DNA of 64,000 nt from assembly GCA_016125225.1 (NCBI GenBank), contig WGME01000017.1:186001-250000 (forward strand), given 5' to 3'. Below are positions 56,179-64,000 of the stretch, one piece after another. How positions within the stretch are numbered: the stretch's first letter is position 1; every line of letters begins with the position of its first letter. Position numbers and translations under genes: made by a program. The notes beneath the pieces are model-generated. The model saw only the letters and a program-made list of their open reading frames with translations, ran no database searches and had not been told where the DNA came from. This DNA comes from a bacterium (lineage in GTDB: Bacteria > Planctomycetota > Planctomycetia > Planctomycetales > Planctomycetaceae).

Positions 56179-57852
56179 ATGTCGACATTACCACTGCACG
56201 TGCATACGGAAGAAAACGAACCGACGGTGGCGATTCCCCACCATCTCAACCTCGAATTGCTCATCCGCGATGCGGATGTCATCGCCGAACTCATCAGTCT
56301 GCCCGCCGGGGAACTTCGCGATGAATTCGCCCTGAAGGCCCTGCGAATTGGTGTGATCGCGCTTCGCCAGGCACGGGGCCAACTCGATGTGGAAGCCATC
56401 CGCCGCGAGGGAGACCGGCTGCTCGTCAACCTCCAAAATCAACTGGAAACGCATTCCCGGCAGGTCAACGAACGCACATCGACGACACTCCGTGAATACT
56501 TCGACCCACAGTCGGGTCGCTTTCAGGAACGAGTTGAGCGTCTGATCAAACGTGATGGCGAGTTGGAGCAGACGCTACGGCGTCAGTTGGGGGCTGATGA
56601 CTCGGAACTGGCCAAGACACTGACAACGCATTTCGGCCAGGAGAGTCCGCTCCTGAGCTGGTTGAATCCCGACCAGTCGCGTGGTTTGCTCGGGGCACTC
56701 CGTGGGGCGATGGAAGAGCAACTCACCGCCCAGCGAGACCAAGTGCTCAAACAGTTCTCGCTGGATAACAAAGAAGGAGCGCTCGCGCGCCTGGTTCACG
56801 AACTGACGGAACGTCACGGAGAACTGACCGAACAATTGCAGGACCGGATTGATGCCGTCGTGAAAGAGTTTTCGCTCGATGAAGAGAATTCGGCGTTGAG
56901 TCGGCTGGTGACCAATGTGGAGCGTGCCCAGCGGACCATCACCCGGGAGTTTTCGCTCGATGAAGATGCCTCGGCGTTGTCGCGTCTGAAGCGGATGCTG
57001 GAACAGACCAACCTGGCAATTCACGAGCATTTGTCTCTGGACGAAGAAGACTCGGCACTGGCTCGCCTGAAACGCGAACTCTTCTCGCTCTTCACCGTCC
57101 ATCGCGACGAGAACGCCAAGTTTCAGGAAGAGGTCAAACTCGCACTCAATACGATGGTGGCCCGTAAAGCCGAGGCCGCCAAATCGACTCGACATGGCCT
57201 CGATTTTGAAGCGGCTTTGTTGCATCTCCTGCAACTTGAAGCCCAGAAGTCAGGCGACTGCTGCGAAGCCTCGGGAGCCCGTGTCGGTCGCATCAAGAAC
57301 TGCAAGAAGGGTGATGCCGTCATCGAACTCGGACCTGAAAGCATTGCTCCGGGGGCGCGGATTGTCGTCGAAGCCAAAGAAGAGGCGGGCTATCAACTGA
57401 CCGATGCTCGAGCGGAAATCGACGAAGCACGTAAGAACCGCGATGCCCAGGTGGGATTGTTCGTTTTCAGTCAAAAGACGGCCCCGGCTGCTCTCGAACC
57501 GCTGAGCCGCCTGGGTAACGATGTCTTCGTCGTCTGGGACCCGGAAGATCCGAATACCGAATTGACACTAAAGCTCTCCGTCAGCCTATGCCGTGCCCTC
57601 GCTGTCCGTCAGGAGATGAAAGACCAGGCGCAAACCGAAGATTGGCAGGCGATCGAAGCGGCCATCATCCATATCGAAAAAGCTATCGGTGGCTTCGATG
57701 AAATGCAGACCTCGGCTGACCAAGTTGCAAAGCACGCCGAAAAGATGCTCAAACGGATCGGGCTGATGCGGAAAGAACTCGAAAAGCAGATCGAGATCTT
57801 ACGAGAAAAAACGAGCGGGTTGAAAGCCGATGTGGCAGGTCAGGCACCATAG
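56179..57852 (+). CDS. Coiled-coil protein with 27-residue repeats and PD-(D/E)XK-like C-terminal core
   Basis: 557 residues, ATG with AAGGATC upstream. It is soluble with no membrane helix. A helical N-terminus is followed by four repeats beginning FSLDN at residue 193, FSLDE at 231, FSLDE at 258 and LSLDE at 285, the last three at an exact 27-residue spacing, each continuing with xxSALARLxxxL. From about 340 comes an alpha/beta domain: FEAALLHLLQLEAQ, then D379 in KKGDAVIEL and E398-A-K400 in RIVVEAKEEAGYQL, the D...ExK signature of PD-(D/E)XK nucleases, as in RmuC and DUF2130 proteins. The last 80 residues are coiled coil again. Similar proteins are annotated only as hypothetical, to my knowledge. 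A role on DNA is inferred; activity and partners are unknown. Confidence 0.8.
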   Translation: MSTLPLHVHTEENEPTVAIPHHLNLELLIRDADVIAELISLPAGELRDEFALKALRIGVIALRQARGQLDVEAIRREGDRLLVNLQNQLETHSRQVNERTSTTLREYFDPQSGRFQERVERLIKRDGELEQTLRRQLGADDSELAKTLTTHFGQESPLLSWLNPDQSRGLLGALRGAMEEQLTAQRDQVLKQFSLDNKEGALARLVHELTERHGELTEQLQDRIDAVVKEFSLDEENSALSRLVTNVERAQRTITREFSLDEDASALSRLKRMLEQTNLAIHEHLSLDEEDSALARLKRELFSLFTVHRDENAKFQEEVKLALNTMVARKAEAAKSTRHGLDFEAALLHLLQLEAQKSGDCCEASGARVGRIKNCKKGDAVIELGPESIAPGARIVVEAKEEAGYQLTDARAEIDEARKNRDAQVGLFVFSQKTAPAALEPLSRLGNDVFVVWDPEDPNTELTLKLSVSLCRALAVRQEMKDQAQTEDWQAIEAAIIHIEKAIGGFDEMQTSADQVAKHAEKMLKRIGLMRKELEKQIEILREKTSGLKADVAGQAP

Positions 57853-57867
57853 CTTCAACCCGGCGGT

Positions 57868-58173
57868 TCAGGAATCGAAGCGTTTCTGAATGCAGGCCAG
57901 CACATCTTTCAGATGCAATTCGATGACCCGGTAGTAAACCTTCCGGCTGACTTTTTCACTGTCGAGGAAGCCGCAGCGCTGCATAAGCCGCAGGTGCTCG
58001 GAGGCCATCGCCGTGGGAAGTTCGCACGCTTCGGCCAACTCACTCACCGTGAACTGATCCTGCAGCAGCATCTGCACCATGCGCAGCCGATGAGGGTGAG
58101 CCAGCACGCGCAAGCATTCGGCGGCCTGAGTCAAGGCATCGAGTGGTGTTAAGTGTAGAGTTCCCTTGCTCAT
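57868..58173 (-). CDS. ArsR/SmtB family winged-helix regulator
   Basis: 101 residues. Winged-helix core: AECLRVLAHPHRLRMVQMLLQDQFTVSELAEACELPTAMASEHLRLMQRCGFLDSEKVSRKVYYRVI, with the recognition helix TAMASEHLRLM and the wing SRKVYYRV. The only cysteines are scattered (AECLR, EACELP, QRCG, LACIQ) and do not form the ELCVCDL metal site of ArsR/CadC, so the signal is probably not arsenic or cadmium. It is convergent with the coiled-coil protein and divergent from the aldehyde dehydrogenase about 200 bases away, whose promoter it could control. Confidence 0.9.
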   Translation of the reverse strand: MSKGTLHLTPLDALTQAAECLRVLAHPHRLRMVQMLLQDQFTVSELAEACELPTAMASEHLRLMQRCGFLDSEKVSRKVYYRVIELHLKDVLACIQKRFDS

Positions 58174-58376
58174 CGTAGCGCAATCCCTTTCAGAGTTAGG
58201 GTAGCGGAAGTCTCACAACAATCAAGGAGTGGGTCAACTGCTCTTTGGAATTCAGGGCCGTATAGACGAACAGGCTCCATCGAAATGGGCTCTCTCCTTG
58301 CCCACAGGAAACCTTGCCGACATGATGGTGGTGAGATGGGCTCTTTTCAGGTTTCTTCTGGCATTTTGAGGCGATC

Positions 58377-59966
58377 ATGACCGTGCATCCTGTGTTGATT
58401 GGTGGCGAGTGGCGTGAATCGGCAGGAGCAGAGCAGGCGTTTCATGCCATCAATCCGTCGACAGGTGAAGCTCTGCCCGAGTGCTATCCGCTAAGTCCAT
58501 TGGCAGAAATCGAACTCTGTCTGGAACATGCTGCGGCTGCTGCAAGTATCGTTCGTACCTGGCCGGGTGAGCGGTTTGCACGGTTTCTGGATGCCTTCGC
58601 CGCTAAAATTGAACACCACGCCGAGGCACTGGTTGCGATGGCTCACCAGGAAACCGGGCTGCCGGTCTCTCCGCGACTCAAAGATGCCGAGTTGCCCCGC
58701 ACGGTGAACCAACTCCGTCAAGCGGCTACCGCGGCTCGGGATGGTTCATGGTCGCAGCCAACAATCGACACAGCGGTGAACATCCGCTCGCAACTGGAAC
58801 CCATCGGGCCGGTTGCGGTGTTTGGGCCGAACAATTTTCCGTTCGCATTCAACAGCGCTGCTGGCGGAGATTTCGCGGCGGCTATCGCGGCAGGCAACCC
58901 GGTCATTGCCAAGGCTCATACCAGCCACCCCGGGACCACGCGACTGTTTTCCGAACTGGCCCATGCCGCCGCACAAGAAACTCAAATGCCCCCGGGCTAC
59001 TTCCAGGTGATCTATCGTTGCAATCATGCGGATGGCGTGATGCTAGCCAAACATCCGTTGTTGGGGGCAATTGGCTACACCGGTTCGCGTACGGCAGGGA
59101 CTCAGCTCAAAACGGCAGCCGATGCGGTCGGCAAACCGATTTATCTTGAGCTTTCAAGTATCAACCCGGTCTTTGTGTTACCCGGCGCCGTGGCCCAGCA
59201 TGCCACCGCATTTGCCGAGCAATTCGCCGGAAGTTGCCTGATGGGCACCGGTCAGTTCTGCACGAATCCCGGCTTGGTGATCACGGTGGCCAGTCCAGAA
59301 ACGGAAACGATGTTGGGCGACATCGCACAGCGTTTTGCCGCGGCACCAGTGGGTGTGTTGCTAAGCGAAAGTGTGCTACGCAACTTGAAGCTCGCCGTCG
59401 GTACGCTCGTCAATCACGGTGCGGCATTGCTCGCGGGTGGGCAACCGGTTGATGGAGCGGGCTATCGCTTTCAGAACACCTTGCTGAAAGTGACCGCTCA
59501 GGAATTTATCCGGCATCACCAACTGCTGCAGACAGAAGCCTTCGGCAATGCCTCACTCGTTGTCGTGGCAAATTCAGCCGACGAGTTGCTGGAAGTGACG
59601 CAGTATCTGGAAGGGAACCTCACGGGGACGGTTTACTCCGCAGCAGATGGCAGCGACGACGAATTGTATCAACAACTGGAGGATCGGCTGCGACCCAAAG
59701 TCGGGCGGCTGATCAATGATAAAATGCCCACGGGAGTTGCGGTGGTTCCCGCGATGAATCACGGCGGCCCGTTTCCTGCCACCGGACATCCCGTTTTCAC
59801 GGCCGTCGGCATACCAGCGGCGCTGCGGCGTTTCAGTCGCCTGGCCTGCTACGATGCCGTCCGTCCGAGCCGGTTGCCCGCAGCCCTCCAGGATAAGAAT
59901 CCCACCAGAACACTTTGGCGCATGATTGATGGCCAGTTCACACAGGCCGATGTCGTCGCTAAGTGA
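58377..59966 (+). CDS. NADP-dependent aldehyde dehydrogenase, 2,5-dioxovalerate (ketoglutarate semialdehyde)-type
   Basis: 529 residues, typical of this ALDH branch. Motifs in order: VFGPNNFPFAFNSAAGGDFAAAIAAGNPVIAKAH (cofactor-binding and oxyanion region), GYTGSRTAGTQL, catalytic general base E258 in LELSSINPVFVLPGA and catalytic nucleophile C295 in GTGQFCTNPG. LSSINPVFVLPGA and the PATGHPVFTAVGIPAALRRF tail are hallmarks of alpha-ketoglutaric semialdehyde dehydrogenases, which end the non-phosphorylative sugar-acid pathways. It would turn 2,5-dioxopentanoate into 2-oxoglutarate. The presence of sugar-acid dehydratase-like genes elsewhere in the window fits, although they are not adjacent. 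The ArsR regulator divergent on its left may control it. Confidence 0.85.
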   Translation: MTVHPVLIGGEWRESAGAEQAFHAINPSTGEALPECYPLSPLAEIELCLEHAAAAASIVRTWPGERFARFLDAFAAKIEHHAEALVAMAHQETGLPVSPRLKDAELPRTVNQLRQAATAARDGSWSQPTIDTAVNIRSQLEPIGPVAVFGPNNFPFAFNSAAGGDFAAAIAAGNPVIAKAHTSHPGTTRLFSELAHAAAQETQMPPGYFQVIYRCNHADGVMLAKHPLLGAIGYTGSRTAGTQLKTAADAVGKPIYLELSSINPVFVLPGAVAQHATAFAEQFAGSCLMGTGQFCTNPGLVITVASPETETMLGDIAQRFAAAPVGVLLSESVLRNLKLAVGTLVNHGAALLAGGQPVDGAGYRFQNTLLKVTAQEFIRHHQLLQTEAFGNASLVVVANSADELLEVTQYLEGNLTGTVYSAADGSDDELYQQLEDRLRPKVGRLINDKMPTGVAVVPAMNHGGPFPATGHPVFTAVGIPAALRRFSRLACYDAVRPSRLPAALQDKNPTRTLWRMIDGQFTQADVVAK

Positions 59967-60017
59967 CAGTGCCCCGACCCAGAACTGCCAACACCCAAAC
60001 TTTCCAAGGATCGGTTG

Positions 60018-61739
60018 ATGACGATCTTGCGTGGTTTCTGTTTGCTGCTAGCATCAGGGGCATCCTTGGCATTAGCTGCCGAGCCACCAGACCTGATCGT
60101 CCATCATGCCAAGGTCGTCACGGTTGATTCCGGATTCACCATCGCGGAAGCCCTGGCGGTGCGTGGAGACCGCATTACCGCCGTGGGGACATCGGCCGAC
60201 CTCTTACCCTTGGCTGGCCCCCAGACCCAGTTGATCGATGCTGAAGGCCGCACCATCATTCCTGGCCTCATCGATTCGCACGTCCACGCCACCGGGGCGG
60301 CGATGTATGAGTACGATCATCCCATTCCCGAGTTGGAGACCGTGGCCGATGTGCTCAAGTACATCGCAGCCCGTGCCGACCAGTTGGAAGAGGGAGACTG
60401 GATCGTTCTGAACCAGGTCTTTATCACGCGCCTGCGTGACCAGCGCTACCCGACTCGAAACGAGATGGATCAGGTCGCGCCGAAAAACCCGGTCATCTTT
60501 CGCACCGGGCCCGATTGTGCCCTCAACTCTCTGGCAATGTCACTGAGTGGCATCGACAGAAATTTTACCATCCCGGAGGGAGAGAGTGGCCTTGTGGAGC
60601 ACGATGCCGATGGCGAACCCACCGGCATTCTCAGGAATGCGTCTCGCTTCGTGAAGGTGAAATCCAAAGGCAAATCAGCAACGTTCGATGAGCAACGCGA
60701 ACGCTTGCGACAGTTGTTTGCCGACTACAACGCCGTCGGAATCACCAGCGTGGCCGATCGTGCTGCAAGCAACAACGGAATTCAATTGTACGAATCGCTG
60801 TTGGCTCAGGAACAACTCACCTGCCGCGTCTTTCTGTCCTACGGCGTGAATGGCCAGGCAAAGCGCGAGACCATTGAACAAAGCATCCAGAAGGCCGCCG
60901 ATCATCCGCGCCACCAATACGATCCCTGGATCTGGTTGCGTGGCATTAAAGTCTTTCTGGATGGAGGCATGCTGACCGGCAGTGCTTACATGCGGCAACC
61001 GTGGGGACTCAGCCAGATTTATTCCATCACCGATCCTCAGTATCAGGGCCTCAAGTTCATTCCTGATGAGGAGCTTGAGCATATGGCCCGCTTCGCCCTG
61101 GAACGCGATCTGCAATTCACGGCTCACTCCGTGGGGGATGGGGCGATTCACGCGCTGATCGATGCCTATGCCAAAATCAACACCACGCTGCCGGTAAAAG
61201 CGCGGCGGCCTTGCATTACGCACTGTAACTTCATGAGTGCCGAAGCCGTCACGAGAATGGCAGAACTGGGTGTTGTGGCCGACCTGCAACCCGCATGGTT
61301 GTGGCTCGATGGCCATACACTTTACAAGCAGTTTGGCAATGATCGCCTGGCCTACTTCCAACCTTATAAGTCACTGTCGGATGCGGGCGTGATCGTCGGT
61401 GGTGGTTCCGACCATATGCAGAAAATTGGCAGTTTTCGCAGTGTGAACCCGTACAATCCATTTCTCGGGATGTGGATCGCCATCACACGACAGCCACGAC
61501 ACTTCGCGACCCCGCTGCATACCGAACAGCAGATTTCGCGAGAGCAGGCTTTGCGGCTTTATACGATCAATAACGCATTTCTCACATTCGAGGAGCACAT
61601 GAAGGGCTCACTCGAACCGGGCAAACTCGCCGACTTCGTCATCCTGGACGATGATCTGCTCACCTGTCCGCTCGAAACCCTGCCGCAACTGACTGTCTTT
61701 GCCACCTATGTCGGCGGGCGTCAGGTCTACAGCCACTAG
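60018..61739 (+). CDS. Exported amidohydrolase, YtcJ-like (amidohydrolase 3)
   Basis: 573 residues from the ATG at 60018, AAGGA seven bases upstream; a TTG one codon earlier is ignored. A signal peptide lies at about 1-22 (MTILRGFCLLLASGASLALAA). The amidohydrolase fold shows the N-terminal strand VDSGFTIAEALAVRGDRITAVGT, IPGLIDSHVHATGAA (first metal HxH), LRGIKVFLDGGML, FTAHSVGDGAIHALIDA, CITHCNFMSAEAV and VIVGGGSDHMQ (catalytic Asp). The C-terminal closing strand GSLEPGKLADFVILDDD is intact, so the enzyme looks functional. Family members hydrolyse cyclic or linear amides; the substrate is unknown. Its stop abuts the stop of the convergent DUF900 gene. Confidence 0.88.
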   Translation: MTILRGFCLLLASGASLALAAEPPDLIVHHAKVVTVDSGFTIAEALAVRGDRITAVGTSADLLPLAGPQTQLIDAEGRTIIPGLIDSHVHATGAAMYEYDHPIPELETVADVLKYIAARADQLEEGDWIVLNQVFITRLRDQRYPTRNEMDQVAPKNPVIFRTGPDCALNSLAMSLSGIDRNFTIPEGESGLVEHDADGEPTGILRNASRFVKVKSKGKSATFDEQRERLRQLFADYNAVGITSVADRAASNNGIQLYESLLAQEQLTCRVFLSYGVNGQAKRETIEQSIQKAADHPRHQYDPWIWLRGIKVFLDGGMLTGSAYMRQPWGLSQIYSITDPQYQGLKFIPDEELEHMARFALERDLQFTAHSVGDGAIHALIDAYAKINTTLPVKARRPCITHCNFMSAEAVTRMAELGVVADLQPAWLWLDGHTLYKQFGNDRLAYFQPYKSLSDAGVIVGGGSDHMQKIGSFRSVNPYNPFLGMWIAITRQPRHFATPLHTEQQISREQALRLYTINNAFLTFEEHMKGSLEPGKLADFVILDDDLLTCPLETLPQLTVFATYVGGRQVYSH

Positions 61740-63044
61740 TCAACGTAGCTGTGAATCACTGGCCTCTGTTGCCACGGTCGCTAAGTGATCGAAGTGCCAC
61801 GTCCACAAGTCCTGCGGCGCGGTGGCTGTCCACTTCCAGTACGACCCGTCCGCGGTCTTGCGCTCTTTCAGATGAGCCCGTTTGGAAGCCGATTGGTCAC
61901 GCTTGATGAGCATGAACAAATCGGCCAGCACATCGACATTGGCCGCATAGTAGCTGTGCCCCATCAGGCTGGTGAAATCGATGGCGGAGCAATCGACTGT
62001 TTCGATCCCTTCGATAATCACTGGGGGATGGGCATCGCCAGCCCGCTGTTCGCCGTGCAGTTTTTTTGATGCGATCAAAGCGGCGTCATGAATGCTGGCA
62101 TACAGGGTCACGAGTTCGCACTGCTGTTTCACGCCCGGAGCCCATTGCTGGAAATCGTGCAGGCCCACATCCGGGGCCATCAGTGCCAGCTTTGTAATCG
62201 GCGGCGGTCCGGTGGGCTTCGGCAACTTTGACAAGGCGTCCAGCACGATGCGATTGCCCATGCTGTGGACCATGATATGCAGCTTCACATCTTCAGGCAG
62301 CCCGTGTCGCATGGTTTGAAGAAACTGCTGAAAGGGTGCCACCGAATTCTTGTTGATCGGCTCGTCGGCGGCATAGTTCTGCACACCCCCTTGGGAAGGC
62401 CAACTGTACGCCACGACCGAACCATTGAACGGCATGTCGAGCGCAATCTGTGCGGCGCGCGAGAGTGACGAGTCGAAATCGACATTGAAGCCATGCACAA
62501 AGATCAGCACGTCCCGTTGTCGCGACCGCTCCACTTGAGCACGAACACCTGCGACAAAATCGGCTTCCGAAATCTGCAGGGCAGTATCAATGGTTGATAA
62601 CACCTCCGGAGATGCGGATTGCGAAGAGCCTCCGGTCAATTGCACGAATTTCGATGGCTGCGTGGGAGCATCAACACCGCGGCTGCGACGTGGAATGGTC
62701 ACTTCCGAACGACCATAGACCGCATGAGTCAGTGGTTGATTTCCAAAGTGCTCGCGTTGATCGGATTCCGAGACTCCGAGCGAGGCCCGATTCGTCGCAA
62801 AGAAGATTTCCCATTGCGAGACGCCATCTTCCCAGGAACAGATCGCCACGGGCTCGGCATAGACCGGCGCATCATCGCGCCAGGATTCCAGCAAGGGCAA
62901 CAATTTGCCACTCGTGACCTGCGCTTCATTCGCCGTGTCGTAAACGGTTCCGAATGCCTTCCGGCTGAGAACGGCGTCTGACGAGCGACACCCGGCCAGC
63001 AACATCACGAGAAATCCCACCCATTTCAACGGCTGGACGGACAT
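61740..63044 (-). CDS. DUF900 alpha/beta-hydrolase lipoprotein
   Basis: 434 residues from the ATG at 63042-63044 (a GTG one codon upstream is possible). The N-terminus has a lipobox, VGFLVMLLAGCRS, with the lipid-attached Cys near residue 18. IFFATNRASLG and SEVTIPRRSRGVD precede the hydrolase domain: VLIFVHGFNVDFDSSLSRAAQIALDMPFNGSVVAYSWPSQG, then the nucleophile elbow HSMGNRIVLDAL (G-x-S/HSMGN) and later LMAPDVG with the acid and VDCSAIDFTSLMGHSYY near the active-site His. All are typical of DUF900 esterase-like proteins. It should be anchored at the periplasmic side of a membrane; the substrate is unknown. Confidence 0.9.
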   Translation of the reverse strand: MSVQPLKWVGFLVMLLAGCRSSDAVLSRKAFGTVYDTANEAQVTSGKLLPLLESWRDDAPVYAEPVAICSWEDGVSQWEIFFATNRASLGVSESDQREHFGNQPLTHAVYGRSEVTIPRRSRGVDAPTQPSKFVQLTGGSSQSASPEVLSTIDTALQISEADFVAGVRAQVERSRQRDVLIFVHGFNVDFDSSLSRAAQIALDMPFNGSVVAYSWPSQGGVQNYAADEPINKNSVAPFQQFLQTMRHGLPEDVKLHIMVHSMGNRIVLDALSKLPKPTGPPPITKLALMAPDVGLHDFQQWAPGVKQQCELVTLYASIHDAALIASKKLHGEQRAGDAHPPVIIEGIETVDCSAIDFTSLMGHSYYAANVDVLADLFMLIKRDQSASKRAHLKERKTADGSYWKWTATAPQDLWTWHFDHLATVATEASDSQLR

Positions 63045-63528
63045 CACTTGCGTCCTCTATGGCGGATTCTGTGGTGGCGCTGTTGGGGATGTTCATACGA
63101 GGGTGGATCGATCGTGTGCCGGGAATTTAGATGTCTTCCGAGTGTGAGCCAAGATCAATCGGATTCACGAGGCTGACGGGAACGCGGCTGATGAAAAATC
63201 TGCAGGAAAACAGGCGATTCTTGCCGAATCTTGCCGTCTCGTTCCCACCTCGTACAAAAGTGTTAAGTCGTGATTGCTGGCCGACCATCACGCATGGACG
63301 ACGAACAGAATTCCATGGAAGTATCGAGTCTTAACACGTCCTCGGCGAGTTCTGCAGGCCCGCCTAACTTCATTGGCATCAACCCCTTACACCCCTGTCG
63401 ACAATCCATAAAACGATGCTGGCACAGCGATTGCTTAATCGGCTTACAAGCAAACAACTCCAGCCGAGTCAGGAGGAACTCCCGAACGCTCGGCTCTCTC
63501 AGGCTTAAATCAGGAAGGATCAGCCATC
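63045..63528. other. Intergenic region before the CsbD-like gene
   Basis: About 480 bases, divergent promoter space for the DUF900 and CsbD-like genes. No coding region convinces. An AGGAAGG ribosome site precedes the downstream ATG. GGAACTCC at 63476-63483 recalls the -35 GGAAC of ECF or stress promoters, but no matching -10 was placed. The region is otherwise unremarkable by eye. Confidence 0.45.
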
Positions 63529-63981
63529 ATGGTGACAAGCGAACAAATCAACGGCCGCTGGACGGAGCTGAAAGGCAGCCTGCAGGAACGCTGGGGCGAA
63601 CTGACCGATGACGATCTCAGCCAGTTTCAAGGCCGCATGAATCAACTGGTCGGCTTCATCGCTCAGAAGACAGGGACCGCCAAGCAGGAAGTGGAAGCCT
63701 ACATCGACGAGTTCGTCGACCACGGCGTTTCGTCCATGTATTCGGCGTCAGAAGCCGTGCAGGACTATGCCGGCCGGGCACAAGAGCAAATCCAGCAGTA
63801 TGCGGAAGCCACGGAGCAGGCATTTCGTCAAGGTTATGACGAAGCGTCACGTCGTCTGCAACAGAACTACCAGCAAGCCAGCGAATGCGTTCGTCGCAAC
63901 CCGCTGGAATCTCTCGCGATTTCGTTCGGTGCGGGGATTGTAACCGGCGTGGTGGTGACGTTGCTTTCCCGGCGGAACTAA
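63529..63981 (+). CDS. CsbD-like stress protein with C-terminal DUF883-type membrane helix
   Basis: 150 residues, start ATG with GGAAGGATC upstream. The N-terminal 60 residues are a CsbD-like helical domain (EQINGRWTELKGSLQERWGELTDDDLSQFQGRMNQLVG), the stress-response family. The middle is an amphipathic Gln/Glu/Ala-rich helix (about 65-125). The end carries a DUF883/ElaB-type hydrophobic helix (NPLESLAISFGAGIVTGVVVTLLSRRN), so the protein is likely tail-anchored. CsbD proteins are induced by general stress in Bacillus and enterobacteria, and ElaB-like proteins bind ribosomes; this fusion could link the two behaviours. Confidence 0.85.
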   Translation: MVTSEQINGRWTELKGSLQERWGELTDDDLSQFQGRMNQLVGFIAQKTGTAKQEVEAYIDEFVDHGVSSMYSASEAVQDYAGRAQEQIQQYAEATEQAFRQGYDEASRRLQQNYQQASECVRRNPLESLAISFGAGIVTGVVVTLLSRRN

Positions 63982-64000
63982 CCCGGAACGGTAAGCCGGA

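Noticed and set aside
56179-58173. A toxin-antitoxin or anti-phage defence unit formed by the coiled-coil/nuclease-like protein and the ArsR gene
   Set aside because: The two genes are convergent, not an operon, and no defence-associated partner is present; the regulator is better placed to control the divergent aldehyde dehydrogenase.

Overview
The window looks like a chromosomal segment of a planctomycete, most likely family Planctomycetaceae or a close relative. The inference rests on gene families almost confined to that group: two paired PSD1/DUF1549-DUF1553 cytochrome plus DUF1501 loci, a DUF1598 protein, a FecR-like anti-sigma gene coupled to an ECF sigma factor, a glucose/sorbosone-dehydrogenase-like protein with planctomycete haem domains, a TIGR03032 protein and a membrane-anchored Hanks-type kinase. 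Base composition is moderately GC-rich and even. There is no prophage, integron or CRISPR array; the only mobile-element trace is a decayed IS5-type transposase touching a tRNA-Leu gene.

Layout. 1-2164: FecR-like/ECF sigma pair on the minus strand (the FecR gene runs off the left edge), transposase remnant and tRNA-Leu(UAG). 2804-8719: plus-strand run of a giant Q/A-rich DUF4175-like coiled-coil membrane protein, a secreted squalene-cyclase-fold repeat protein and a TIGR03032 protein. 8720-11252: kinase-DUF2891 operon on the minus strand. 11543-13726: thrS. 13848-15086: sialidase-like secreted enzyme. 15235-19096: promoter, TetR regulator and a DevBCA-type ABC exporter. 19251-34673: two PSD1 + DUF1501 pairs bracketing an HpcH/HpaI aldolase, a dehydrogenase-cytochrome, a ceramidase-like protein and an enolase-superfamily enzyme. 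34723-38729: divergent sugar-acid-type enolase enzymes with an MFS carrier. 38790-41204: Cu(I) P-type ATPase. 41407-44119: two paralogous membrane-anchored WD40 proteins. 44344-48892: rhomboid protease, a conserved protein of uncertain fold, hisC, hisB and an unknown protein. 48886-53423: envelope proteins including a redoxin without its catalytic cysteine and a DUF1598 protein. 53483-57852: two orphan membrane-fusion proteins and a coiled-coil protein with a nuclease-like core. 57868-63981: ArsR regulator, ketoglutarate-semialdehyde-type dehydrogenase, amidohydrolase, DUF900 lipoprotein hydrolase and a CsbD-like stress protein.

How the genes may work together. The strongest theme is breakdown of complex or acidic carbohydrates (sialidase-like enzyme, ceramidase-like enzyme, PSD1/DUF1501 loci, three enolase-superfamily enzymes, ACS-type MFS carrier, aldolase, semialdehyde dehydrogenase). 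The second is envelope traffic (DevBCA, two HlyD-like adaptors, rhomboid, copper ATPase). These links rest on neighbourhood and family knowledge, not on a demonstrated pathway. The least explained item is the protein at 56179-57852, which joins 27-residue coiled-coil repeats to a C-terminal segment with a PD-(D/E)XK-like D...ExK signature.
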